From: Desulfovibrionaceae bacterium
GTDB lineage: Bacteria; Desulfobacterota; Desulfovibrionia; Desulfovibrionales; Desulfovibrionaceae
Direction: 5' to 3'
Length of the DNA stretch: 64,000 bases
Assembly: GCA_022510785.1 (NCBI GenBank)
Contig: JAFLSV010000011.1
Span: 1-64,000 of the forward strand
Shown here: one piece after another, positions 43,725-53,213 of the stretch
Numbering within the stretch: the first letter of the stretch is position 1
How the letters are laid out: each line of letters begins with the position of its first letter
Notes under the pieces: generated by a model
What the model was told of the DNA's origin: nothing
Database searches by the model: none
The model's input: only the letters and a program-made list of their open reading frames with translations
Position numbers and translations under genes: made by a program

Positions 43725-43740
43725 GATATACTTGTATGTC
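43725..43740 (-). promoter_or_regulatory. Probable operator of the antitoxin
   Basis: GATATAC-TT-GTATGTC: an inverted repeat with one mismatch, 18-33 bases upstream of the RHH start, fitting RHH autorepression. Confidence 0.5.
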
Positions 43741-44111
43741 ACACAAAAAAAAACATCGTCAGTTTTTTTAAGGCTGCGCCGAAGGCGCATAACGGCTTAT
43801 GCGTCAGAAAGCCTGTGGCCGGATCTGGCCGGAGTATTCCGTCGAAGTGAGCTAAAATCTTTGCGAATAGGCGTCTTGTGCTGCGCGGCGTCAGCCGCAA
43901 TCGGGCGGCACCGGGTACCGGGCGAACACTCCCCCGCTGTCTCCGCTCTCTTATGTTTTCTGCCAGGCGGCCGATTTAAGCGGTGTCGCCCTTTTTTCCG
44001 CCGCGCCGCCCCTGAGGCGGCCATGCCCGCCGGGCTCGGGGAGATCTGCCGCGCCGGCCGCGCCGCCGGGAGGAACAGCCTGTCCATATGTTGGGGAAAC
44101 CGGGACGCTGC
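43741..44111. other. Intergenic stretch without a supported gene
   Basis: Between the antitoxin operator and the promoter of the 910-residue gene. It holds a small hairpin TGCGCC-GAA-GGCGCA (43775-43789) and GC-rich sequence with no ribosome-binding site plus frame that I can defend. Confidence 0.5.
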
Positions 44112-44139
44112 TTGAATTCCCCGGGGCTTTTGTTAATAT
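44112..44139 (+). promoter_or_regulatory. Sigma-70-type promoter of the 910-residue membrane protein gene
   Basis: TTGAAT (44112-44117), 16-base spacer, TAATAT (44134-44139), about 45 bases before the ATG at 44182. Confidence 0.55.
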
Positions 44140-44181
44140 CCGTGAGCGTGTTCTCCGTGTTGGGAGAGCCCGGGAGCAGCC

Positions 44182-46914
44182 ATGCCGTCCATAGCCGCCT
44201 TGCTTGACCATCAGCCCATTCTGGAAGAAGTGACCATCTCGTCCGAGGGTCTTGTCCTGTGGCTGTCCTGGACGGGTGAGCTGAGCGGCTCCGTCATCCA
44301 GACCCTTCAGGATTACGGAGGGCTCTGTGTCCGAACCGAGGGCGAGCAGGCCCTGTGGTTCTTTTTTTCTTCCGATGCCCTGCTGGCCCTGGCCAAACTG
44401 GCGGTATGGGGCAAATTCAATCCTCAGGTCATGACCGTGCTGGCCATGCCGGGCGGCCTGCGCGTGGGGGTGGGACAGGCCCTGGCCGTCAGCCTGGACA
44501 AAAGCCTGGCCCGTCAGGAACTGGATGACCCCGCGTCGGGCATGGTTGTCTGGGTGCATCCCCGCCTGCGTGAAACAGGAGCCAACGTCCCCGGCCTGAC
44601 CTATACGCCCGGCGAAGCGCCCAAGGGCATGGCGGCCCTTGACTGGACGCTGCTTTCCGCCGATCCCCGCCTGCCCTATACCTCGTCACAAGGCTGGTAC
44701 GCCCTGCTGCGGCCTTTGGGCAATCCTCTGGACAAGGGCTTTCAGAACGGGTGGCGGGCGCTTTTTGCCTATCTGGAAGGCATACTTCAAAGCCAGAAGT
44801 TCAAATACAGCCTGTACGACAATTTTTTGATGCTGCCCCTGGAAAATCTGGGGCAGCTGCGGATCTGGATTCGCGAACTTCTGTCCACGCTGAACGACAT
44901 CAAGGAACGGGATCCCTCCGGATACTGGCCCTGCGTCAGCGCGGTGGTGGATCGGCGCGGGCTTAACTTCAACAACGAACTGCCGCAGAAGGTCAGCGTC
45001 AAATGGGAAGAACTCATGGCGGATTATCCGTACATGAGCTACCGCAACGCCTATCTTCTGGGGGAAGGGTTCACCATCCAGGATCCCAATTTTTCCAGTG
45101 TCAGCACCTCCATTGACAACTGGTGTTCGGTCAATCTGACCGAGCTGGACTCGCGCGGCGGCGAGCCCATACTCATGGCGGGCCATCTGGTCAGCGGCCC
45201 CGCGCCGTGTTTCTACTGCGGCGTGCGCAGTCACGAATCCGCCCAATGCCCCAGCCGACGCTTGTCCCCGCTGCGCCAGGACTTCTGGCAGACATTTTCC
45301 GACCTGGACATCGACGTCATCAATGCGTGTTACCGCAATATCGAAACGCGGCTGGCCGGCTCGGGGCTGGCCGCTTACGGGCAGATGCTGGAAGCGGACG
45401 GGCCCGAAGCGCGGGTTCTGCAGGCCCTGTTCGCCTTGCAGAACCCGGTGCAGCTGCGTTCAGTGGAGCGTATCTGGCGGCTCAGCGGCAAGGATATTGA
45501 GGCCGACCCCGATGAGAGCGGGGATCAAATGCTGCATGACGACAGTGCCGCCTGGGCCGTGGTGGAGCGTGTGCAGCGGATTGGCCCCAATGATCTGGGA
45601 GCCATGGAAAAGGAGTTGAGCTCCCTTATCGCCCGCACCCCGCGCGACTGGCATCTGCACAGTCTTATGGGCTTTGTGGCCCTGGAGCGGGGCGATCCGG
45701 CCAAGGCCTTCAATTGCTGGCACGAGGCCGAGGTGTTGAGCAACTCCGTGCTGCACCAGGCCTGGCACGCGTTTCTGGAGGCCCGCACGCTGGAGCTTCG
45801 CGGCAAGTATGCTGACGCTATGGAGATGTACGAAACCGCGCGCCGCCTGCTTCCTCAGTGGCGGGACGCGGAATACCGCCAGCTGGTGTGCCGGGTGCGC
45901 ATGGGCTTCGCCGAACAGGTGCAGGGTCGTTTTGTGGAGCTGGTGACGGAGGATCCGTCGTTTTTCAACCGCCTGCTCTTTGACCCGGAGCTGGAACGGG
46001 GGCGCAAGACGCTTCTGAAGGCCCTGCATCCCCTGTGGGTCGATGCCCGCAAGCGCGCCGCCGCGGAACGCGCCGAAGTGGAGCGCCTTCAGAAGGAACT
46101 GGACGCCTGGTTCCCTCCTGATCACGAGATCGCCCATGGGTATGCCGAACGCCTGGCGGCTCTGCTCGAAGAAAGCTCGACGAAAAATTATTTGTCTTTC
46201 CAGAATGTCGTCAGGGAGCGGCCGGTCATCGAGGCGGAAATCGATGCCCTTATCCAGAAGGAAATCGAGGAATTGCAGACCCGCTTCAAGCGATACCTGG
46301 CCGCGCTGGAAGTGGTGCGCGATGAAGCCTCGTGGTTCCCCTTCCAGAGAGCCCTGGTGGAATTCAACCGGGACTTTAACGAAGGGGCCACCATTCTCAA
46401 CTGGGCCTTTACGGCCGACTTTCATACTCCGGAAGCCTTCAAGAAGGCCCAATCCTGCCTTCAGCCCCTGGATGAGCTGCTCGAACGGCTGGAAAAGCGC
46501 CTTAACCTGCTGCGCATGGTGCGTGATACCACGCTTTTTGTCCTTATTCTCATCCGCACCTTCCTGTGGCTGGAAATCATCGGCCTGGTGCTCTGCTTTG
46601 TGGCGCTCATGGTTCTTTTGTTCTATGGGGATAATATCGGGCTCATGTGGCTGCAGCGTCTTTTGAAGGCCAACTTCTGGGAACTGCAGAAAGTGCTGGG
46701 CACCATCATCAGCATCACCGCGCTGGGCGGGGCCAGCCTGCGCACGACGCTGATTTTCGAGAAGCGGCGCGATAAAATGCTGGAAGAGGCCCGCGCCCAG
46801 CGCGAGGAGTTCCAGCGCATGCGCCTGGAGCGCGCCCGCGCCAAACGCGAGGCCCAGCTGAAGGCGGCCCGGGAGCAGGCGGATGAGTATCTGCCCCCGC
46901 CCTCGACGGAGTGA
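44182..46914 (+). CDS. Large membrane protein with CCHC zinc knuckle and TPR-like region, function unknown
   Basis: A 910-residue protein I do not recognise. Residues about 1-330 form a mixed domain (EVTISSEGLVLWLSWTGEL and on). At 343-356, CFYCGVRSHESAQC is a perfect C-x2-C-x4-H-x4-C zinc knuckle. Residues about 480-600 look like TPR helices (HSLMGFVALERGDPAKAFNC, EARTLELRGKYADAMEMYE). A charged, coiled region (about 610-780) precedes two hydrophobic segments (TTLFVLILIRTFLWLEIIGL to about 815, and LGTIISITALGGASL near 840), and a basic coiled-coil tail (EEARAQREEFQRMRLERARA) ends it. No signal peptide: the body is likely cytoplasmic and anchored at the C-terminus. ATG at 44182 with GGGAG. 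Single-gene unit. Confidence 0.85.
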   Translation: MPSIAALLDHQPILEEVTISSEGLVLWLSWTGELSGSVIQTLQDYGGLCVRTEGEQALWFFFSSDALLALAKLAVWGKFNPQVMTVLAMPGGLRVGVGQALAVSLDKSLARQELDDPASGMVVWVHPRLRETGANVPGLTYTPGEAPKGMAALDWTLLSADPRLPYTSSQGWYALLRPLGNPLDKGFQNGWRALFAYLEGILQSQKFKYSLYDNFLMLPLENLGQLRIWIRELLSTLNDIKERDPSGYWPCVSAVVDRRGLNFNNELPQKVSVKWEELMADYPYMSYRNAYLLGEGFTIQDPNFSSVSTSIDNWCSVNLTELDSRGGEPILMAGHLVSGPAPCFYCGVRSHESAQCPSRRLSPLRQDFWQTFSDLDIDVINACYRNIETRLAGSGLAAYGQMLEADGPEARVLQALFALQNPVQLRSVERIWRLSGKDIEADPDESGDQMLHDDSAAWAVVERVQRIGPNDLGAMEKELSSLIARTPRDWHLHSLMGFVALERGDPAKAFNCWHEAEVLSNSVLHQAWHAFLEARTLELRGKYADAMEMYETARRLLPQWRDAEYRQLVCRVRMGFAEQVQGRFVELVTEDPSFFNRLLFDPELERGRKTLLKALHPLWVDARKRAAAERAEVERLQKELDAWFPPDHEIAHGYAERLAALLEESSTKNYLSFQNVVRERPVIEAEIDALIQKEIEELQTRFKRYLAALEVVRDEASWFPFQRALVEFNRDFNEGATILNWAFTADFHTPEAFKKAQSCLQPLDELLERLEKRLNLLRMVRDTTLFVLILIRTFLWLEIIGLVLCFVALMVLLFYGDNIGLMWLQRLLKANFWELQKVLGTIISITALGGASLRTTLIFEKRRDKMLEEARAQREEFQRMRLERARAKREAQLKAAREQADEYLPPPSTE

Positions 46915-47116
46915 GGCCTCACTGGTAAAGCGCGCATGGGCCATCCCCCGCTGGCATGGGCCGGCGGGCCGTGGCCGGCTGTTGCGGAGCCTTGCTTGTC
47001 CCGCTCTTTTCCGCGCCCCCTCCCCGCGCTTGGGCCGGGCCGCCTGCCGGGCGCCCGCGCGGAACGACACACGGTTAGGTGATCGTTCTGCCATGGCGAA
47101 AAAAAAATGCGCTTCG
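46915..47116. other. Intergenic stretch upstream of the hydrogenase promoter
   Basis: GC-rich, then a run of nine A near 47099. I see no gene, no convincing terminator and no tRNA here. Confidence 0.5.
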
Positions 47117-47145
47117 TTGACGGGAACTGAGCTTTAAGCTACCAT
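47117..47145 (+). promoter_or_regulatory. Sigma-70-type promoter of hynBA
   Basis: TTGACG (47117-47122), 17-base spacer, TACCAT (47140-47145), about 135 bases before hynB. Confidence 0.5.
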
Positions 47146-47281
47146 TTCCAGCAACTTTACCGCGTTCGGATATCATGGCGGAAGCGCGGTCAGACCACGT
47201 TTTTGTCGTTTCCGGTCTTGCGCCTGTTCCACGGGTTCCGGCCAGGATTTTCAGGTTTTATCACAGCGCCAGGAGGCAGGC

Positions 47282-48232
47282 ATGCGAATCTGCATCGGTA
47301 TGGGAAAGGATGGGGCGGAAAAACGCCTTGAGGAGCGGGGCGTCAGCCGCCGTGACTTCCTGAAATTCTGTACGGCCGTGGCCGTGAGCATGGGCATGGG
47401 CCCCGCCTTCGCGCCCGCCGTTGCCCGCGCTCTCACCAACGGCAGGCGTCCGAGTGTGGTGTACCTGCATAACTCCGAGTGCACGGGCTGTACCGAAGCT
47501 CTCCTGCGCGTCTATAAGCCCTTTGTGGACGAACTTATCCTTGACACCATTTCCCTGGATTATCAGGAAACCATCATGGCCGCCGCCGGCGAGGCCGCCG
47601 AGGCCGCCCTGCACCAGGCCATCTCCAATCCGGAAGGCTTCATCTGCGTGGTCGAAGGCGCCATTCCCACGGCTCATAACGGCCTGTACGGCACCATAGG
47701 CGGCCGCACCATGTACGATATCACCCGCGAAGTTCTGCCCAAGGCCAAACTTGTGGTGGCCTACGGCACCTGCGCGGCTTACGGCGGCATGCCCGCCGCC
47801 GCTCCCAACCCCACCGGATGCAAGGGCATCAACGACTGTTACGCCGACCTGGGCATCAAGGCCGTCAATATCGCGGGTTGTCCGCCCAACCCGCTCAATG
47901 TGGTGGGGGCTCTGGTGCTGGCGCTCCGGGGCGATCCCATCGATCTGGACGGCTTTAACCGTCCCCTCGCCTTCTTTGGCTCCTCCGTCCACGAGCAGTG
48001 CGAACGTCTGCCCCACTTTGAGGCTGGTGAATTCGCCCCGGCCTTTGACTCGGACGAGGCACGCAACGGCTGGTGCCTGTATGAGCTGGGCTGCAAGGGG
48101 CCCATTACCATGAACAACTGCCCCAGGGTTCGCTTCAACGACATCAACTGGCCCGTGGCGGCGGGGCACCCCTGCATCGGGTGCAGTGAACCCGGCTTCT
48201 GGGACAGCATGACGCCTTTTTACGAAAATTAA
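47282..48232 (+). CDS. hynB: Periplasmic [NiFe] hydrogenase small subunit
   Basis: A 316-residue Fe-S subunit carrying electrons from the NiFe site to cytochrome c3. Twin-arginine signal SRRDFLKFC (Arg23-Arg24) exports the folded heterodimer. Proximal cluster ligands are in [24 protein letters not shown] and NIAGCPPNP; the distal cluster (His plus three Cys) is in [11 protein letters not shown] and [12 protein letters not shown]; the medial 3Fe-4S cluster is in [19 protein letters not shown] and [12 protein letters not shown]. No Sec codon. ATG at 47282 with AGGAGG. The large subunit gene follows after 87 bases. Closest in look to the Desulfovibrio gigas/vulgaris HynB proteins. Confidence 0.97.
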   Translation: MRICIGMGKDGAEKRLEERGVSRRDFLKFCTAVAVSMGMGPAFAPAVARALTNGRRPSVVYLHNSECTGCTEALLRVYKPFVDELILDTISLDYQETIMAAAGEAAEAALHQAISNPEGFICVVEGAIPTAHNGLYGTIGGRTMYDITREVLPKAKLVVAYGTCAAYGGMPAAAPNPTGCKGINDCYADLGIKAVNIAGCPPNPLNVVGALVLALRGDPIDLDGFNRPLAFFGSSVHEQCERLPHFEAGEFAPAFDSDEARNGWCLYELGCKGPITMNNCPRVRFNDINWPVAAGHPCIGCSEPGFWDSMTPFYEN

Positions 48233-48319
48233 AGGCAGGCGCGGCCCCCCCGGCCGGTTCGGGCGGAGGTTCGCCGCTGTCCCGCTCTTTTTTCCATAAG
48301 ACATGAGAGAAACATCATT

Positions 48320-49999
48320 ATGAGCCAAGTCACAAGCACTCCGAAGAGTTCGTATTCCGGCCCCGTCGTTGTGGATCCCCTGACCCGCATTGAAGGCCAT
48401 CTCCGTATTGAGGTGGAAGTGGAAAACGGCAGGGTCAAGGATGCCCGCAGCTGTTCCACGCTGTTCCGCGGGCTGGAGCTCATCCTCAAGGGCCGCGATC
48501 CGCGCGACGCCCAGCACTTCACCCAGCGCACCTGCGGCGTATGCACCTACAGCCACGCCCTGGCCTCCACCCGCGCCCTGGAAGACGCCATCAAGGTCGA
48601 AATTCCCGAAAACGCCACCCTGATCCGTAATCTTGTGCTGGCCATGCTGTATCTGCACGACCATGTGGTACACTTTTACCATTTGCACGCGCTGGACTTT
48701 GTGGATGTGGCGGCGGCCATTCAGGCCGATCCGGCCAGGGCCGCCAGCCTGAACGCCTCCATCTCCAGCAGGCCCCTGTCCGCCGAAGCCCTGAAAGCCG
48801 TGCAGGACAAGGTCAGAGCCCTGGTGGAAAGCGGTCAGCTCGGCCCCTTTACCAACGCCTATTTTCTGGGCGGCCATCCCGCGTATTATCTGGATCCCGA
48901 AGCCAACCTGGTGGCCACGGCCCACTATCTGGAAGCTTTGCGCGTCCAGGTGAACATAGCCCGCGCCATGGCCCTGTTCGGCGCCAAAAACCCGCACACC
49001 CAGTTCACCGTGGCGGGCGGCGTCACCTGCTACAATTCCCTGAACAAAGAGTCCCTGCAGCTGTTTGCGTCTCTGCATAAAGAGGCTCTGGACTTTGTGG
49101 AAAACGTCTATATCCCCGACCTGCTGCTGGTGGCCGGAGCCTACAAGGACTGGGCCGGCATAGGCGGGGGCGCGGTCAATTACATGACCTTCGGCGAGTT
49201 TCCCGGCGACGAGCGCAATCTGGAAAGCCGCTGGCTCAAGCCCGGCATCATCTATAACCGCGATCTCGGCAAGGTGCGCGCCTTTGATCCGTCCAAAATT
49301 GAAGAACATGTGCGCCACAGCTGGTATGAAGGCGGCGAGGCCCGTGCGCCCTATGACGGCGTGACCGCCCCCCATTTCACGCATATGGGCGACACGGATC
49401 GCTATTCCTGGATGAAGGCGCCGCGCTATGACGGCGACGTCATGGAAACCGGGCCGCTGGCCCAGGTGCTGGTGGCGTATGCCACGGGCAACGAGGTTAT
49501 CAAGTCCCTGGTGGATCAGGTACTCTCCACCCTGGGCGTGGGGCCCGAAGCCCTGTTCTCGACTCTGGGCCGCACCGCCGCCCGCGGCATCGAGACCGTG
49601 GCCATCGGCCGCGAGGCCGTTGCGTGGCTCCGGCAGCTTGAGGACAATCTGGCCAGCGGCAAAAACAAGATTGTGGAAAACTGCGACGTGCCCGCCAACA
49701 GCCGGGGGGTGGGCTTTGTGACCGCTCCGCGCGGCGGCCTTTCCCACTGGATTCGTATCGAAAACGGCAAAATCGGCAATTTCCAGCTGGTGGTGCCCTC
49801 CACCTGGAACCTGGGGCCCCGTTGCGCCAACAACAAACGCAGCGCGGTGGAAGAGTCCCTTATCGGCACACCCATCGCCGATCCCAAGCGGCCGGTGGAA
49901 ATCCTGCGCACCGTCCATTCGTTTGACCCGTGCATCGCCTGCGGCGTGCATGTCATCGACGGCCGCACCAACCAGGCTTACGACTTCCGGGTTCTGTAA
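48320..49999 (+). CDS. hynA: Periplasmic [NiFe] hydrogenase large subunit
   Basis: A 559-residue catalytic subunit that oxidises or makes H2. DPLTRIEGHLRIEVEVENG is the typical start. The Ni-Fe ligands are in RTCGVCTYSHA (Cys72, Cys75) and DPCIACGVH (Cys538, Cys541); both pairs are Cys, so this is a standard NiFe and not a NiFeSe enzyme. Maturation cuts after His544, removing 15 residues (VIDGRTNQAYDFRVL). It lacks a signal and is exported with HynB by the Tat system. hynBA plus the protease form one operon; the hyp genes for Ni-Fe(CN)2CO assembly are elsewhere. Confidence 0.98.
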   Translation: MSQVTSTPKSSYSGPVVVDPLTRIEGHLRIEVEVENGRVKDARSCSTLFRGLELILKGRDPRDAQHFTQRTCGVCTYSHALASTRALEDAIKVEIPENATLIRNLVLAMLYLHDHVVHFYHLHALDFVDVAAAIQADPARAASLNASISSRPLSAEALKAVQDKVRALVESGQLGPFTNAYFLGGHPAYYLDPEANLVATAHYLEALRVQVNIARAMALFGAKNPHTQFTVAGGVTCYNSLNKESLQLFASLHKEALDFVENVYIPDLLLVAGAYKDWAGIGGGAVNYMTFGEFPGDERNLESRWLKPGIIYNRDLGKVRAFDPSKIEEHVRHSWYEGGEARAPYDGVTAPHFTHMGDTDRYSWMKAPRYDGDVMETGPLAQVLVAYATGNEVIKSLVDQVLSTLGVGPEALFSTLGRTAARGIETVAIGREAVAWLRQLEDNLASGKNKIVENCDVPANSRGVGFVTAPRGGLSHWIRIENGKIGNFQLVVPSTWNLGPRCANNKRSAVEESLIGTPIADPKRPVEILRTVHSFDPCIACGVHVIDGRTNQAYDFRVL

Positions 50000-50100
50000 C
50001 GGCGCGCTATTCCGCGTCCGCTTCGCCGCGGGCGGACGCATTCCGGCCGGAAAGGCATTCCCTTTTCGGCCGCGTTTTTTCCGCCCTGCGAGGAGTGAGC

Positions 50101-50589
50101 ATGGACAAGGTTCTGGTTCTTGGCGTCGGCAACATTCTGTTCACGGACGAGGGCACGGGCGTGCGCGCCCTGGAACTGGCGCGGGAGCGCTATGTGTTTC
50201 CGGACAACGTCACCCTGCTGGACGGCGGCACCCTGGGCATGGGCCTCATGGATGCCCTTTTGAGCTGCGATGTGGTGTTCGTGCTGGATGCCGTGCTGGG
50301 GGGGGGCGAGCCGGGTTCCATCTACCGCCTGAGCGGCGACGATCTGCGCAAAAGCGTCAGTTTCCGCGACTCCATGCACCAGACCGATCTGGTGGATACG
50401 CTGATCTATTGCGATTTGATGGGGCACCGGCCTGAAGCCGTGGTGCTGGGCATGGAACCCGTGGATTACCAGACCATGGGCATGGAGCTTTCACCGCTGG
50501 CGGCCGAGCGCCTGCCGCTTGTGGTGGATCTTTTAATCAGTGAGCTGAAGGCCCGCGGGGTGGAGGCAAGGCCGCGGCCTTCCGCCTGA
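50101..50589 (+). CDS. hyaD: Hydrogenase maturation protease (HyaD/HybD type)
   Basis: A 162-residue nickel-dependent endopeptidase that trims the C-terminus of HynA after nickel is loaded. VLGVGNILFTDEGTGVRALE holds the first metal-binding Glu, VVFVLDAVLGGGEPGSIY the Asp, and SMHQTDLVD the His, the three ligands that recognise nickel. YVFPDNVTLLDGGTLGMGL is typical of the HyaD branch. ATG at 50101 after GAGGAG, 101 bases past hynA. Its 3' end overlaps the 3' end of comEC on the other strand by 53 bases. Confidence 0.95.
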   Translation: MDKVLVLGVGNILFTDEGTGVRALELARERYVFPDNVTLLDGGTLGMGLMDALLSCDVVFVLDAVLGGGEPGSIYRLSGDDLRKSVSFRDSMHQTDLVDTLIYCDLMGHRPEAVVLGMEPVDYQTMGMELSPLAAERLPLVVDLLISELKARGVEARPRPSA

Positions 50590-53206
50590 TGCCGCCCGCA
50601 TCAGCGTCCATTTCCGGGATGTGCCAGGGGAAGGGGCCCCCCCGAAAAACCGTCACCCGGGGGGCACGCGCGTCATCAGGCTCCGCGCCGTGCCAGCTGA
50701 TCCGCAATTCGCCGTGGCGGGCCGTGCTCAAAACCGGAATGCCGCGCTCGGCCAGGCTTTGCAGCACTTCGGGCCGGGGAAAGCCAAAACTGTTGTGCGC
50801 TCCGCATGAGACAAGCGCCACGCGGGGCGACACGGCGTCGTAAAATTCCGGCAGCAGGCTGGTGGCCGAACCGTGGTGCGGCAGAACCAGCACATCGGCC
50901 CGCAGATCCACGCCGGATTTCAGAATACGGGCCAGAGCCGCCTTTTGCGCGTCGCCGCACATAAGGGCCAGGCCCTGCCCGCGCAGGGTCAGGCGCGCCA
51001 CCAGGGAACCATTGTTGCGGGAAAAACGGCCCTGATCCGGCGGGTGGACAATATCCAGGCGCAGGCCGCCGCCCAGATCCAGGCTGTCTCCGGCCCGGAA
51101 TTCCCGCAGGGGAATTCGGCGGCGCAGGCACACGTCTTCCAGGCGGGCCGCGTCGCCGCGCTTGTCTTGGTTTCGGACAAAGGGCAGGGCGCTGCGGCCG
51201 AAAGCGTCCACATCAAAGCTTTCCAGAATGGCCATGAGGCCGCGCACATGATCCAGGTCGGCATGGCTGGCCAGAACCATATTCAGACGGGGCGGCCGGT
51301 TGGCGGTCAGCGCGGGGGCCACCACATCCCGGCCGGTATCGAAGCGGGGCGAAAGCGAGCCGCCTCCATCCAGCAGAAGGCGCCCACGGGGCCACTCCAG
51401 CGCCAAGGCCTGACTTTGTCCCACATCCAGCACGCGAAGGGTCACCCGCTGCTCCCGGCAGGCGATCCAGTCCTCCGCGTGACGGATGAGGGTTCCCATG
51501 GGCAGCAAAAGCGCCGCGGCCAGGGCCAGGCGCCGGGCCGCGCCGGATTTCGCGCCGCGCCGTCCGCTCAGGCAGACAAAGGCCGCTGCTGCCGCGGCGT
51601 AGCCCAGCACAGCCACAGGCAGGGGCCGAAGCCCCTGTGCCACGATAAGCCATCCCTGGTCGCGCAGCCAGGTCAGCAGGGCGAGGAGACCCTCGCCGGG
51701 CAGGGTGGCCAGATGGAACAGCGCGTCTGATATCCCGGGAGGACAGGGCAGGAGGATTCCCAGGGCGCCCAGGGCGGCCAAGGGCAGGACGATCAGCTCC
51801 AGCAGGGGCAGCCAGAGCAGATTGAGCGGAAAAAGCGGGGTCAGGCGGCCGAAGTTGTGCAGGATTATGGGCAGAGTGGCCAGCTGAGCCGCCAGAGAGA
51901 CGATGATCAGCGTCAGGGCCGCCCGGCCCGTTCGGCGGAAAGGCGTCGGCGCCGGAGCGTGGGCGCGCAGCCAGGGCAAAGCCGCCATAATTCCCGCCAC
52001 GGACAGGATCGAAAGTTGTACGGACAGTTCGAAGACAGCTTGGGGCCAGGCAAGCAGCAGGCACGCCACGGCGAAAAAGAGCGCGTCAAATGGAGCGCGG
52101 CCGCGCCGGGTCAGGCAGAAGAGCCCGGCGCCAAACAGCATGAGGGCGGCGCGCACCAGGGAAAGGGGCGCTCCGCCCATCCACAGGTACAGGGCGGACG
52201 GCGGCGCGGCCGCAAGGAGCAGCAGGGCGCGGCGCGGCAGACGCAGCAGGATGGCGGGTCTGCCAAGGATGAGCAGCCAGACCGCAAGCGCGGCGGCCGT
52301 GCCCGCCAGGGCAAGGTGCTGGCCGGACAGGGCCAGAGAGTGAACCAGGCCCGCGCGGGTGAACAGATCCAGAGTGGCCGAGTTCAGGTCGAAGCGATCT
52401 CCGAAGAGCAGGGCGGGCAGCATGGCCCGCGCCTGGGACGCATATCCGGCCGGAGCCGGATGCGCCGGAGATGCCTCCGCCGCGTTCGGGCCGCGTGCCT
52501 GCGTGGAGCCGGCGGGCGCGGAAGGAGGTTCGTCGTGCGGACTTTTCAGATTTGTCAGGCCCGCCAGGCCTGTCTTCAGGCCGGAAAGCCAGCGTCCGCG
52601 CAATGCGGCGGCCCAGTTTCCGCGGCCGGACACCTGAACCTGCCCCCGGCCGCCAAGGCTCCAGGCATTGAACCAGACGTCGCGGGCCGCCCAGTAGGCC
52701 GTGATGTCGGTGCCTCCCTCATTGGCGAAGCCGGTCACGGGCCGGATTCTGGTGGTCAGGCTGACAGTCTGGCCCGGTATGGGACGAAATTCAGGGATGA
52801 CGGCGCCTTGATCCCAGATCCAGGCGAGCCGTCCGGGCAAGGGGCTGGCGTCGGGAGCGCCCTCTGGCCGAACCTCGTCCAGCAGCATGCGTACACGCCT
52901 GTCCGGCTGGCCCGAGACCTGCGCCACACGGCCCTGGATGCGAATGGGGACGCCTGTGTTCAGCCAGTCTGGCCAGTCCGGCGGCTCCGGCGCGGGGCGG
53001 GTCAGCGCGCCCAGTCCCAGCCCGGCCAGAGCGCACAGGACAAAAGCCGCCAGGCGGGCGCGGGGCAGGGTGCCCACGGCAATCCACAGCAGCAGGGCCG
53101 CCGCAAGGCCGGCGAGACCGTCCCGGCTGCCCCACACTCCCGCTATGGCCGCCAGAAGGCAGATGTGCCGGAACAGCGGCGCGGGCAAGAATCGGGGCGG
53201 GGTCAT
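50537..53206 (-). CDS. comEC: ComEC/Rec2 family DNA uptake channel
   Basis: An 889-residue inner-membrane protein. An N-terminal ComEC_N-type OB-like region (about 80-230), the Competence domain with many helices (FGDRFDLNSATLDLFTRAGL, then VHSLALSGQHLALAG is the signature) and a C-terminal metallo-beta-lactamase domain (VTLRVLDVGQSQALALEWPR, ASHADLDHVRGLM, VLVLPHHGSATSLLPEFY) are all present; the HxDxDH and HHGS metal motifs are intact, which suggests an active nuclease. It would take up single-stranded DNA. No other competence genes adjoin. ATG at 53206, eight bases after murA, with a weak ribosome-binding site, so translation depends on murA. Confidence 0.93.
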   Translation of the reverse strand: MTPPRFLPAPLFRHICLLAAIAGVWGSRDGLAGLAAALLLWIAVGTLPRARLAAFVLCALAGLGLGALTRPAPEPPDWPDWLNTGVPIRIQGRVAQVSGQPDRRVRMLLDEVRPEGAPDASPLPGRLAWIWDQGAVIPEFRPIPGQTVSLTTRIRPVTGFANEGGTDITAYWAARDVWFNAWSLGGRGQVQVSGRGNWAAALRGRWLSGLKTGLAGLTNLKSPHDEPPSAPAGSTQARGPNAAEASPAHPAPAGYASQARAMLPALLFGDRFDLNSATLDLFTRAGLVHSLALSGQHLALAGTAAALAVWLLILGRPAILLRLPRRALLLLAAAPPSALYLWMGGAPLSLVRAALMLFGAGLFCLTRRGRAPFDALFFAVACLLLAWPQAVFELSVQLSILSVAGIMAALPWLRAHAPAPTPFRRTGRAALTLIIVSLAAQLATLPIILHNFGRLTPLFPLNLLWLPLLELIVLPLAALGALGILLPCPPGISDALFHLATLPGEGLLALLTWLRDQGWLIVAQGLRPLPVAVLGYAAAAAAFVCLSGRRGAKSGAARRLALAAALLLPMGTLIRHAEDWIACREQRVTLRVLDVGQSQALALEWPRGRLLLDGGGSLSPRFDTGRDVVAPALTANRPPRLNMVLASHADLDHVRGLMAILESFDVDAFGRSALPFVRNQDKRGDAARLEDVCLRRRIPLREFRAGDSLDLGGGLRLDIVHPPDQGRFSRNNGSLVARLTLRGQGLALMCGDAQKAALARILKSGVDLRADVLVLPHHGSATSLLPEFYDAVSPRVALVSCGAHNSFGFPRPEVLQSLAERGIPVLSTARHGELRISWHGAEPDDARAPRVTVFRGGPFPWHIPEMDADAGGIRRKAAALPPPRGPSAH

Positions 53207-53213
53207 GCCGGGG

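Noticed and set aside
48320-49999. HynA as a NiFeSe (selenocysteine) hydrogenase
   Set aside because: The C-terminal motif is DPCIACGVH with two Cys codons, and no in-frame TGA occurs.
47261-50041. 926-codon open frame antisense to hynBA
   Set aside because: Low-complexity His/Gly/Gln-rich translation and no ribosome-binding site; it shadows the hydrogenase genes.
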